Shown: piece by piece, positions 50,615-63,300 of the stretch
Position numbering within the stretch: the stretch's first letter is position 1
Layout: every line of letters begins with the position of its first letter
Assembly (NCBI GenBank): GCA_036937835.1
Contig: CM072863.1
Location: forward strand, 22,473,501 to 22,537,500
Reading direction: 5' to 3'
DNA from: Pampus argenteus
Taxonomy: Eukaryota > Chordata > Actinopteri > Scombriformes > Stromateidae
Length of the DNA: 64,000 nt
Translations under genes and position numbers: made by a program
The notes under the pieces: generated by a model
What the model was told of the DNA's origin: nothing
The model's database searches: none
The model's input: only the letters and a program-made list of their open reading frames with translations

Positions 50615-52846
50615 TCAGAGTAGCTTCAGACTCCCAGTGACATTGTTCACCATCTCCTCCTCGCCCATGATGGCCAGGACAGTGCGGGACCCAGCCTCCA
50701 CCTGCCAGAAGCGAGAGCGGTTAGTTTAGCACCAGGTTTCTCAAATGTCTTCAAAATCAAATTAATGACTTGGAAAATGGCATGTTTCCATCACCTGGGT
50801 AAGCCCTGCATCCTGGACCAGGTAAGTGGGCAGGTTGAGGCTCATGGCCAGAGCCTGCAGCTCCAGTAGATGAGCCACGTTGGTGCCCTGGACCACCACC
50901 TTCTTGGCTCTGTATCAACACACACACACGTTCTTATTCATCAAGAAAATAATAAGGATTGACTTCACTATCAACAATGGTAAAATTTCTGGCAAGTGAT
51001 ACAGCAATTCTAAAAAACAATGAGAGAACCAAGTATGGAGAGAGAACGATGTCAGAACAGACACAGATGGTGGGGGGGAAAAAGCAAAAGTAGCACAGCT
51101 ATCCTGACACAGTTGCAGGATTACATTTTAAAAAATTAAAGAGCGGGGCAAGTGGTGAAGCAAACCTGAAAAAAAAAATAAATAAATAAAAGTACACCAA
51201 AGTGTGTAAAGTGGAGCATTAATGGAGTAACATGTTGGGTTCCTGCACATAAACAGCAGCAGTACAACAAGCTTGCTCCTCCTGAAGTTGAAAGACACTA
51301 TAACACATGCTTCTCCTCTCCAACTACATACTGCCCAGGCCTTACCCACTGTGGTCCCACTTCCAGGCCATCTCCCTCCAGCTGTTCTTCTCCTGCAGAG
51401 CCTGGTACAAACCCACAGCAGCATGGCCAACCTGGGCTGCCACCTGCACGCACGCACACACACACACAGAGACAGAGCGTGAGTTCACACGACGTGAAGA
51501 ATCTGTCAAAGCTTTTAGCCGTGCTGAAAATGTATGAAAAGTTCAAATAAAAAGGTACAAACCGAACAGAAAGATAACTTTGCATTAAAAACACATTCTC
51601 AATGTTAGAATGACTTAAAAACTAAAGTTAGAAAGAACACAAACCCTTTTAGTGAATTAGTAAATGTTCCAGCTAGATAAAAAGTTCTTCCTCTAGCTTC
51701 AAGATTAGTCTTGCAGGAAATCTTAACTCAGGAGAGTCGTGTTTACAATCCACATCAAATATTAGAAGCACATAACCCACAGTCCACAGCTCCACCCTGG
51801 ACCTACCTTACCAACACCCATGGCAAGGTCCATGTTCACCACAAACACCATCTTGAACATGAGGTCGTCGTCTCCCTCCTCCTGAGGATCATAACAGACA
51901 AGAAGAGACACTGAGATTTGGTTTTGGACGAACTCCAGGAGGTCTAATGTACCAAGGTGTACCTGTGGAGACTAAGGCTAGCTTATGGGCACCTCATTCT
52001 CCAGCTTGTTGAAGTAGTACATGGCCGCCTCCTCGGCAGACACGTTCCGAGTGTGCAGGAGCGCCTGGAGGAGTGAGAAACAATGGAGGACGATCAGAGA
52101 ACAAAGACGTGAACTATTGTGTGGCCTGCCATCCTTTTGGCTGACAAATGATACAAGCAATTAGACCACAGCTTTTCCACTTCTTCACACTGCTTAGTTA
52201 ATACTGCATTATTATTTGGGGTTTTCAATATTGCTGTTACTGAACTGGACATAATAATATGTACATCCACTGCGGTGCTTCTGAACATTTTACAGAATGA
52301 ATAAATAACATATTAGATGTTTAGTCTAGTGCAAACCGCTAGTTATCACTGTGCTTGTTTTAATAGGTCACTATTTCTTCTCCCCTCTAAACGTCCAATA
52401 ATATTCACTTCTTTAAGAGTTTGTATCAAAAACAAACTGTGCAGTTCAGCTCAGAAGCCGCCGCGTTTTGGAAGTAGGGGGAATGTATATCTCCACACAT
52501 TATCGTCGCAGAAAGAACGCAGCCAGATGTAATCAGGTTAAATCACTTTACAAACACATTGGACAGTTTCTCTTCTGACCGGTTTATGAAAAGGTAAAAA
52601 TATTCCTGAACCTTGAACCCACCCAGGGAGCATAACTGTGGTGGAGCTGAAGTGACTTTAATATTTGAAAACATGACTAAGCTGTTGAATAGTTTTTGCA
52701 ACACATTAAGCATATAGTCGTATAGCATACTGTCCCACCTGTTTGGCTGCTTCCTCAGGGATGTCCAGCTCTCTGAGCTGCTGCAGAAATACCGGGTTGA
52801 CATCCTGAGAGCCTGAGTCTGGGCCTGACTGCTCTGATGGCTCCAT
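50615..52846 (-). CDS. UBA-domain peptidyl-tRNA hydrolase 2-like protein (complete CDS)
   Basis: Exons, 5' to 3': 52846-52739, 52064-51993, 51881-51807, 51443-51346, 50909-50795, 50701-50615. They join in one frame to 184 aa with all GT-AG introns. Residues about 17-60 (NPVFLQQLRELDIPEEAAKQ, ALLHTRN, AMYYFNKLENE) have the three-helix look of a UBA domain. Residues 68-184 are a PTH2 fold: KMVFVVNMDL, GVGKVAAQVGHAA (K85, Q89, H92), KKVVVQG, QDAGLTQ (D151, T155), AGSRTVL and the usual end VTGSLKL. PTH2 enzymes free tRNA from stalled peptidyl-tRNA. It lacks the N-terminal membrane segment of mammalian PTRH2 (Bit1) and differs from PTRHD1 by having UBA. The start was chosen as the only ATG after the acceptor at 52853. 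I do not know an accepted symbol. Confidence 0.9.
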
Positions 52847-52852
52847 TCTTCA

Positions 52853-54564
52853 CTGCAATGAGGAAACAAACACTGAACACAAAAGAAATACAAACACCAC
52901 TGCCAAGAAAATCTACTACGTTAGATTAAAAACGACTTCAACAATGAAGAAAAAAAAACAAAACATACCTGCATGCAGTTTTGTCAGCTGTGGTTTACAG
53001 TGATTTTACAACAGCTGAGGAACGTGTTATGGAGTGATTTAAAAGCACCTTGTCTGTTGTAAAATCACTGTAAACCACAGCCTCTTGTCGCTTATTGCTA
53101 TTATAAAACAGTTACTACATATACCTTGCAGGATTTCATAAAATAAACACAGCAACAACAACTGCAATCGTTTATTGATAAATAATCATTCTTCTGCCAA
53201 GCAATGTAGTTCTTCTGTGACATTTAGCAGAATGGTTGCCAAGCAACACACAGACACGGTGGAAGTGAGTCTGTTAACGAGGACGACTCAGGCTGTTTGT
53301 CTCCATCTTGATGTTTCTGTAGGTAACGTTGTTTCGCTCTCACAACCAGACTCCCTTTAAAAAGTGCATGTTTTTAGGAGTACAGACAGCACAGCAGATG
53401 AATGTACTGATGAGACACACTATTAACTGCCAGTGCTGGATAAGGGCCTCTGGTGTATTCAAGCTTCACTTTAACATAGTGAATCAACTTTTGATTCATG
53501 GGGGGGGGGAAATGCAACTACATCATAATAAAACTCCAGTTTTTCTGTTTGATGTGATGGTTCCTAAACTTTGAGCATTATGTTTGTTCTTCAACAGTCC
53601 TCATGTTTCTGTTCAAAACAAACAAACTTTAAAGATATTCAAACGGAGTTTGCATGATAACTGCCACCATGCTTCTTAGTGTACTTCATGGTGCAAATTA
53701 TCCAACAATTAGTATAGTTAATTGGCGCAGTGATACCAGATACTAGAAATTGCAATGCGGTCGCAGGTGTGTGTTTGTAGAGTATTTACAATTATAATCA
53801 AGGACCGGAACTATCAGTTTTATAAATACCAATATTTACTCATCAGACGCTTGTAAAATAGACCCCAGGGTTCTGAATATATATATATATATCATAAGCA
53901 TGATTATCTGCACATATGGGTGGGAGGTTTCTTTGCACAGATCAAATAAAAAACATGACAAACTAACAGAATAAATATAGAATTACATGAATTAAAACTG
54001 TACTTTTTACATAGTAATGCAAGCAAGTAAAGCAAGTCACCTGTAATGGTAACGTTAGCTAAGACAAACGGAATTGTATCTCGAACTATTTCAAGGAGGG
54101 CCGTAATAAAAATGAATGAAGAGCGGTTTGACATTGTCTTCATACGAGAGAATAGGATACTAACAGTAAAATTAACGCTACCTTTTGCACAAAGATGGCG
54201 ACAAAGTGCATCTAACGAGCCATAAATGAACCTCTATGTTATCTGTCGAAAGGCAACGTTAAGCTAACGTTAGCTCTGCGCAGGTGACAGCGCTAGCTAG
54301 CTCACCAAATACAAACCATTCAAATTAGCATGGAAAACAATGCAGCGGGCGTTAGCACATTTGTCTTTTACAATGCCTACTGTCTAAAACCAGCTATTTC
54401 ATTAATATTTATCACAAATAAATAGCAAGCAAATGCGTAACGTACACGCCTCCTTGACAGTTAATTAAGGTAACCTTTCGGGTTAAACAAAATGATTACA
54501 ATGCTAGCTAACGTTAGCGTTAGCCGCTATCGCTAACTGAGCTAGCCTGCATCCAGCTACTTGC
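52853..54564 (-). other. 5'UTR intron of the UBA-PTH2 gene
   Basis: The acceptor CATTGCAG sits six bases before the ATG. The donor on the minus strand is probably ACAG followed by GCAAGT at 54564, a GC donor. The intron holds the 28-bp inverted repeat and several TAACGTTAGC-type palindromic words near 54050, 54265 and 54515. Confidence 0.5.
52987..53081. repeat. Perfect 28-bp inverted repeat, 39-nt loop
   Basis: Arms at 52987-53014 and 53054-53081 are exact reverse complements: the left begins GCTGTGGTTTACAGTG and the right ends CACTGTAAACCACAGC. The structure lies in the 5'UTR intron of the UBA-PTH2 gene. It could be a very small palindromic element or a transcribed hairpin. No known microRNA is recognised. 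Confidence 0.9.
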
Positions 54565-54770
54565 CTGTAGTTTCTCGTTCTGTGCAGCTAGTTCAACAGT
54601 TGGAACAACGACGGTGACTCCCCCGCGTTTTCTGGAAGTCTGAATTTTTCAACTGCAACAGAAAAATGTCTGTTTGATTGTAGAATTACATTCAATGGAG
54701 GTGCCAGCCTTGTACCGTCGTACCAGCGTTACTCCATTTTGGACCCGTGTGTGTGTGTGTGTGTGTATTG
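54565..54770 (-). promoter_or_regulatory. First exon and promoter region of the UBA-PTH2 gene
   Basis: The non-coding exon end is placed at 54565 by the candidate GC donor. Upstream on the minus strand, CCAAAATGGAGT near 54735 resembles a YY1 site, common at TATA-less starts. A short TG repeat (54749-54767) lies beyond. The start site is not fixed. Confidence 0.4.
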
Positions 54771-55283
54771 GCACAGGATGCTGCCTTTAGTCCAGTATGG
54801 TGTTACGGATTTTCTGGTGCCATGAATTATGTGGCGATGATATGCGCGTTCACGAAGGATTTTTTTTTTCATAACCTCATTATTGCAGAATTATGCCCCG
54901 TTGACTCAAAACAACGATGAAAAACGACGCCACTTCAAATATTTTAACCAGTGTTTGATGCACTAAATTCTTGTATCTAGTATTGTCATATTGCAGCTGA
55001 GGACGATAAACTCCATGTAAGTTAATTAGCTGAATAATAGATATGTAGTATATTTATCAAACAAATATTGACTCAATTGAAATTTCAGCGTCGTGATCTC
55101 CATGGTAACCTCGGCCTCATGAACGCGCGTCGCATCCCCGGACAGCCTACACAACGGCACCCTGTCCATAATAACAGCTGGGAACACATCTGTCAGTTTC
55201 CAAACCATAAGACACTGTTACAAATTAACATTTTAACGGGTTTCAAAAAAATAAAAAAAATCCACAAACAATTTTAAGAATAC

Positions 55284-55289
55284 TTTATT
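55284..55289 (-). terminator. plxnb1: Probable poly(A) signal of plxnb1
   Basis: AATAAA on the minus strand (plus-strand TTTATT). A T- and G-rich tract follows downstream near 55230-55270, as expected for a cleavage region. Confidence 0.6.
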
Positions 55290-57394
55290 ACATCAGCATC
55301 TGTGAGAATGTGCACATTCTCTTATTAAACAGGTTAAATCACTACAGTTACATTTGAAATCAGTATGTACAGTGATATTAACACACAAAATAAGAAACAT
55401 CCTTAAAACTGCTCCTTGCAGAGCCTGCTCTACATTGCCAAATTTATACAGCCTAACAACAGTTATAGTTTCCCCTCAGACAGCTCGTCTCAGTCATCAC
55501 TGAGCCCCCACCCCCATCCGCTCATCAGTCATTAGTCACTTGCTTGTGTTAATGTAGTGATAGCCCTATGAGCTACATTCTGACATGCTGAGCCTGGAGC
55601 TGGAAAGGACACGCCTTTAAGAGGGGGCATGGACAGAAAAGAGACAGTTTTGAGAAGAGAATCCTTTCTGGTCATCTTTGTTTGGTCTCTGTGACAAGGG
55701 CTGAGTATCAAACCTCTTTATATTTTACTCAACTGTGTCTATAGTATTGACACCATTTGTGTTAAGATTAAACACTTGTGCGTCATTGCATCATATTGTT
55801 ATCTGTGTTGTGTCAGTATGTTTCTCCATCAGTTTGGGGTTCCCTCTTACATTTGCTTGAACTCCACCATCATCATCATCTCTGAGATGCCTTACCATAA
55901 GTTAAAATTGACCTAAATTACCCCCCTAACTCAACCATGGAGGTCAACACTATTTGAAAGATTTCAACACAGACCAGCGCCGAGGAATATTCCAACCGTA
56001 CTCAGCCCTACTAACCACTGGTAAGTCCTTGTCATTTAAATAAGAAAAACACCAGCAAACATTTGTTCAGGTATGAAACGTCTCTGCAGAAGAGTGTGAC
56101 GAGATGAACTACATCTAATGAACTTGTAGAAGTATTATCAACACATAGAAGGAAATGCCAGGTAGTCCTTCAGCACACGCAGTAGTACCACCTTGTGTCC
56201 AATACAAGGAATGCATACCAACAATGATGCCAATACCCACACAAATTCAACTCGTACCATTGCCTCGGCTTGGAGAACAAGATGAACCATGATTTAATAC
56301 ATTGCTCCTTGTTCAAAACCTAAAAGGAATGTTTAAAAAAAAATTATACATTAAAACACTGTGGTGCACACTATTGGCGCGCACCACTTCATTAATATGA
56401 GTTTCTTTATGGAAGGACTTTTGTTTTTCCTCTAACATCTTTCCAGTGACTTGTACACCATAGAAAAACCGACATGAATAAGTATAAAAGCAAGAAACAA
56501 AAACAGAGTAAACTGTCATTCAGTCGGGTTTTATGTACCTTAAAATGCCCCAATGAGCAGGTTCTGACTTTCAAATCTCCCACAAAGTAAAGAAAATAAA
56601 CAAGTTGAAATGCTGAATTGAAGTGTCAGTATGTGCGTGCATGTGTGTGTGTGTGTGTGTCCCTGCAAAAGAGAATGTCTACTCGTGTTACTGAGCACAG
56701 ATCTGTGATGTGCTGCTGTACTGATAGTTGGTGTTGGTGGAGCAACATCACATAAAGAAAAGCATTTGATGCAGCACAGTAGGCTGAGGTAGAGACTGGT
56801 GGTAACTTAGAAAACTCTTTGCTAGAAGTAAAGGGGACTGTGAACAAGATTTTGTTAGAAAATGTCTCAATTTCAGACTAAAAGTTCACCGTTTTCAGAA
56901 TACTGCTGAACATCCAAAGTATAATCACTTACTCTAATACTAGAAACCAGAAATGCGACAGTACAAGATGTAGATTGACAACCAGGGTCATATGAATAAC
57001 ACACACACACACACACACACAAATCACCATACAAACACACAAGAAATCACTTTTGACCGTACAGCAGCGACAAGCTAATTAAGTTAACGGCATGACAGCA
57101 GGTCTCAGTCGTGTCCTTGGCACGTCATCTTTCTGACTCCATGTGCTTCTGCAGAGGGCTCAGAGCCTCAGAGAGGACAAACTAAAGTCACAGATGCATC
57201 CTTAGCCAACACCAGGGGGGGGAAAAAAGGACAAAACACACTGAATCAAAAGTGACGTTTCTTCGCCTCCCACCCTTCCTCCCGGAAAAGAAGAGACAGT
57301 CTCTCTTCCCGTTTGTCCAGCCGTTGCTCTCCTGCCTTTCAGTTCAACCTGCAGGGTGCAAGTCTCTTCACCGCCTCCCACCTCCACTATTCTG
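55290..57394 (-). other. plxnb1: Probable 3'UTR of plxnb1
   Basis: About 2.1 kb from the stop codon to the AATAAA at 55284-55289, without another supported exon. It contains TG/CA repeats near 56640-56660 and 56999-57020. Confidence 0.55.
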
Positions 57395-60300
57395 TCACAA
57401 GTCAGTGACTTTATTCTCCACGGCGGCAGCTATCTGCTGCAGTCTGTAGCCGAGCTGCATCTTCTGGGCCGTGGTGTCGTCCTCCAGCGCCGTGATGATC
57501 TGATGGGAAGAAGAGGATAGGCAGGGAGAGGCAGTATACATCAGTCATATGAAAATGATCAGTAGTTCCTCCGATATGTGAGATGAGTGAGCTTCTGAGG
57601 AATAAGGCTTACATTTGTACATATTACCTATTCATCATTCATTTCAGTGTTAACTCCCAAATTGCATATGCTCATATTTTTAAATATGTATACTGCTTAC
57701 ACCCTCACCCGTCCTGACAGTATTCATTCCTGGAGAGGATTTCCCTGTTTTGTTGATAATATTAAAGACAACATATTGTATCATACACTGTATGATAAAC
57801 ATGCTGGTGTATGATATTACTGTAATCAATTCAGTTCAAATTACAGCCATAGGAAAATTCCAAATGAACCATAAACAGCAAGAATTATTTTCCTTTTTTA
57901 TACAGTATATAAAAGTAATTTTATATGATTGAATACACAACTCTCTCTTGACTCAGTAAGAGTCCAACAAGTACTGAGTGAACTGCACGAGAATTCCAAC
58001 GTGCATGTGTACTAGTGCCTGCAAATGGCAACAGAGCCTCTTGAATCTTGAGTCATGTTTGTGGCAGCTCCAGTAAATTATTCCACCACTTCAGGGGAGC
58101 CAAGGGTCATTAAAAACAACCGACCGACTGTAGAAGAATCTTGTTTTACATGCAGACCGTTATCTACATATTCAGGTATATATTCCCTGTGCTGTGAATC
58201 ATTAGGAATATCAGATTTACTTGATATATCCTCCACATAATTACATATAAATAGCATTACACCTCTGTTAATGATACACTCAAACACTGAACACACCTGG
58301 TCGTAGTATTTGTTGATGTACTTGTACAGCTCGTGCAGTGCAACCAGGTAGTTCAGCTCTCCGGAGTAGTTCTGAAACACAGAGTATTCAGGTTAGACGT
58401 TTGCATGCGTGTGTGTGTGTGAGTGTATTTGTTTATTTGTTTTATTTGCACTCACCCGGGACAGTTCAGCCAGAGCCGAGTTCATCTCCTGGTCACTGGC
58501 TGAGATGGTCTGCCGGATGTCAGCATAGTACCTGCAATAACAGCGCGTACCATCAGCTTCACATGCGAAACACACAAAGACTAACAGCTGCTTCTATAAG
58601 ATGAAAACAGCAGATTTCACATTTTAATATTGAGATCTTTAATGAATGTTAAGAAAATGGACTTCTAAACAAACAGCATTTTTCCTGGAATCAGTATATA
58701 TATTTATTTCATTTTTTTTATTCCAAAATGCAAACATTATATGTGGTGTCATGTTGTCCACCGTTTTAAGCAGCTTTAAGTCATTGTGAACCCACCTTTC
58801 CACCATCTGCTTGTAGCGGGGGATGTCTCTGGCGTACAGCAGCTTGTTGATGGGAGAGTCCTGTTTGAAAAGAGAAGGAATGAGAAGTGAAGCGAGACAG
58901 GAAGCTGCTTCATGGCTCGTCTGAATGTCAACTACATGTGACTAATGACTCAAACACTTCCAACGTTATCTCAACCTTGTTTTTAAGCATCTTATCTCAT
59001 CTTAAAACTACTTTAAATATAAAAACATAATGTGCAAGGAGCTTCTACACGCTGCCTCCTCTCACCCGTCCCAGTTTGTGCTCGGCGATGGTGCAGGAGT
59101 CCATGAAAGTCTGGGAGATGACGGACAGCACTGCGTCCACGTGGTCCGAGGCTTGGACATCAAAGATAAACTGTGGGTTCTTCACAATGTTGATCCAGAA
59201 ACGCAGAGGCAGACTGGAGAAACGGAGGAGGCGTTAATCACACGGCGACTTGTTTCCATTAGTCAATCAGCAAATGTGAAAAAGCAGTGTTTGGTTCCTG
59301 GGGAAAGCAGGCTCTGGATCTATACTGTACCTGTTGGTCTTCCAAATGTGTATCGTCTCGGGGTCGGAGATGGCGTGTTGTCCCGCCTGGTCGTCCAGCA
59401 GGTCAAAGAAGTATTTGACGGCCAGCGGGACCGGACGACTGGTGCTGAGGATGACTGTGAACAGGTCGTCTACAAACTTCTGCAGCGTCCCCTGAATGGA
59501 TTCAACAATGACTTTAAATAACCGTGACATGTATATGGAAACATAACGTGTGTGTGTGTGAGTGTGTGTGTGTGTGTACCTTCATGGACAGCAGGCGGGT
59601 CAGGTAGATCTCAGGTATGGCCTTGGCCCTCTCCCTGTCCCTCAGGCTGCCTCTGCGGTGTTTGGGCAGCTCGGGCTCCTCGCTGGCCTTCACCAGATGC
59701 CACAGCCTCACTCCTCCTTCATCTGCATCCTCCAGCATCGGCGTCTCTGCACAGTCCAACACTTTTAACCCTTCTGACCAATAAGTTTAACTTTTTATTG
59801 TTTTAATAAAATCAGGAATTTACAGGGATTTACTCATTACATTAACAAGCTGAAATCAAGTCAAAATGGGACGGTGAGAATATAATAGAATATGTAATAT
59901 ATACATTTTAAAGTCTGGGAATATAAAATCCAGACATGAAGTGTCCATTTCACTGTGGAGCAGATGTTGAATCATTTCTGCTGCCTGGATTTACTTTGCA
60001 TGTATAAGATGAGATAAGTATGACTGTTTCGCAGTTCGCAGTGTAATGGAACTCACTCTCTCCGGCTACGTAGTCGTGGTTGTCATGGTGAATGTGTTTG
60101 CTGTGGCGAGGGACCAGCGCTACTGTCGCACCATCTGGGACCTGATAAACAAAAACAAAAACACACAGTTAGCTCTATATAACCACATCCTTACTTTTAC
60201 TGGACCTTCTGAAGAGGAAGCGTGAACTCTGACCTTGTAGTGCTGCAGGGTGTTGAGACGTTTCCAGTTGCCCTGCACCACAGACGTCAAGTCCTCGTCT

Positions 60301-63300
60301 GACAGGATGAGATGACCGGCAACACCAGACCTCCACTCTGAGCAGAAAACAAACAAACACACCACCGCAGCCAAACAGTCAGTGTGTGTGTGTGTGTGTG
60401 TGTGTGCGCACACGCTTGTAGTTGTCACAACATAACAGTGACTTATTAAACGGAATATATTTACAATGGAATATGTGCACACTTTCATGTTTTCATTGCA
60501 GTTGGTGTTTCAGTTATTCATGGTTCTTTGTATATTGTTTTATTAACAGCATATATTGTCATCTTAATGTGAAAGACTGAGTTACCAGTGGACATTTCCT
60601 GTAATTATTCTTGTCTTACTGTAGGGGGCACCAGAGCTCAACAAATGTAAAGGGAAAACTTAGTCAGGTGTAACAATTTATAACATCTCACACTAATACA
60701 CACGCAAATATATACATGAAGTCACTTATTCCACTTCTTTACATGCTTTACATACAGTGTATTTGGTATGTATAGAGGTAGGTGTGTATAGATTCTCACC
60801 CAGGTCAAGTGAGTCGGCGTGCGGGCGGTGGGAGAAGGAAGTGCCCTTGTACACCTGATCCAGCAGCTTCTCTTTCACCTGTGTGATGGTGTCACAGTCC
60901 AGCACTTTGGCGGGCAGCGGCTGGGACTCGTTCACTCCTCCACCCTGCACCAATACATTCAGAGTCTGCAGAAAACGAAGAAAAGAGGAGTCAGAGAATA
61001 ATGGTGGACGGAGAGCTGGAAAAACACCAACGTCCTGAAGGTCGTGGTGGATGTTCGAGAACTTTAATTAGATGCAGTTTGTTTTAGAGGTCGAGTTCTC
61101 CTCACCAGGGTCTTGTACTCCACGTCCTCTCGCAGCAGGCGGTTGTCATTGAGGGTGTACTTGGCCTTGCCGGTCACAGCGTCCACCGGTCCTTTATCTA
61201 CCTGGTGCTTTATGGCCCTGAAGAGCATGTAAAGAGACTCCCCCGCTGAGTCCTGGAGAGAGAGAGAGACACACACACACAGACACGGTGAAGTCAATTA
61301 GCACTGGTCATGCACACACACAGAGTGAAGGGCTTAAATGGACAACAAGGACATTGTTTTGTGTCCTTTAAATCAGCAGCTCGCAACTTTGTACCAAACT
61401 GTCATTCTTAAAGTCATACTAACCTTCAGATATTATATACTGTAGTATGAAATATACAAATAAGTTGTGGCCTTCAACTTATGTTATGTTTCTGGGACTA
61501 GTAGCTGTATGGTGTATAGATTTATGTATAGCATTCTTAGTTATAGGAACATAACGTCATGTACAGACAAGCTTAGGCAACCAGTTGAAAGTGCTGATAT
61601 GAAGCTTTCAATGTCTTATTTATGACTTTAGACAAAAAAAACATAAATTGTAAGTTATTCATACTTTCAGTGATTTACAGGCATACATACAGTATACTTT
61701 CTGCTGTGTTTGTGTCTATAAACAGATTTGTTCATAGACAATGTCATTTATCGTGTTAATGATGAGTTTGAATAATACCATGCATGTGGTGCAAGGACAG
61801 TGTCAGATGTGCTAAACAAAGACAAAATATACCTAGGAAGATGGCAAAAATCATTATTATTATTGATTCATTTTCATGTGCCTCGTCTACCAGGCATTGT
61901 TTTGTTCAATGATGACTCGTATACATACAGTAAAGGAATCAAAAGTAGTGTTTTTTTATTACTGGCTTGGCTGCTACATTTTAAGATCTCATATCTCTGC
62001 ATACACTCTGCTCTCTGTTACAGCAGGCTCTTTTCATAGCCTTTTAGTTTTATTGCATCTGTAAATTACCTTAAAAAGGGTATATTTTAACATACTTAGC
62101 TTCATATTTAAACAGGCGGCTATGAGCGTTCTCTACTCTACTCATTTCACTCTCAGCAAGAAAGTGTATTTACCAAAACGCTGAACTATTCCTTTAACTG
62201 CAAGACAAATGCAATTGAGACAGGGGGTCATTAAGTTAAATCCCGTATGTGCATTATTGTTTATGTATATATAGTCAAGTAAGATACATTTATAGGATTT
62301 GCAGAGGCAGCAGCAGGGCGGAGGTGATGAGTGGGATGTTGGAAAACGTTTGCTTTTTTTTTTCTTTTTTGCCTATTGAGCACTTCTGTGTGTGTTCATT
62401 GTATAAACATACACTTACCACTGACACTCTGTCTGTATGGTGAAAAACTGAGTCTAATAAAACACTGGTGATGAAAAGAAGTTGTGTAAAACACTGGAAT
62501 AAATGTCTTGTGGGTATCTATCAGTACATATGGGGAACTACACAGTCTTATTGCACACACACACACACACACACACACACTCAAGCTGGCGGGGAACAAA
62601 TCAAATCCTAGACTGACCCTGAGGAAAGCGTAGAGGCAGATGGACATCCAGTTGGTCAGCAGCTTCTCCACCACCGTCTCTGTTCTGCAGAGAGAGAGAG
62701 AGACCACACAGAGTCTGAGCCACAACAAGAACATCTGTAGAGCAGATTGAATTTAACCACACTCTCTTTCTCCTTCCTCTGCTTACCGCCGCAGCATCAG
62801 TTTGGGGTTCTTGGCGACGTACTGCTCCACCAGGTCGTTCAGGAGGGTTTTGAGGATGTCGGTGAAATACTCCAGTTTGCCGTGCAGTGCTACCGTCAGC
62901 AGGGAGGCCACGTATGCTCGGTCCCTGGGAGAGAAGGTGCGCTGGCTCTCCAGAGTGTGAATGAACTTGAGCGAAAGAGAAGAAGCGAATTATCACTCAG
63001 CTGCTCACAATATAAAGCCTCACTGCTCAAGACACAGACTGTGACGATGTGACGGTACCTTGGTGAGGAAGAGTTTACTGTTGAGTAGGTTGGACAGCTG
63101 CACCAGGCCCTGCTCCACCGTCTGCCTGCGACACTCCTGAACGTCCAGGTCTCGCCTCAGCGGCGACTCCCGGTGGCCGGGGAAGAAAATGCGTTCGGCA
63201 TACATCCGGTAGTCGAGGAAAGGGATGCCGGAACCAACCAGGTCACTGGACATGTCCATCATCTCTGTCATCAGGTCTGGGTCAGGGTGAAGGAGGAGGG

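Noticed and set aside
59030..59521. A 163-codon plus-strand frame
   Set aside because: It lies antisense to two plxnb1 exons, whose minus-strand frame is strongly plexin-like with correct splice sites.
60620..60640. A further CTCF-like word (GTAGGGGGCACCAG)
   Set aside because: Only the GGGGGCA half fits. The CCAG part before it is missing.
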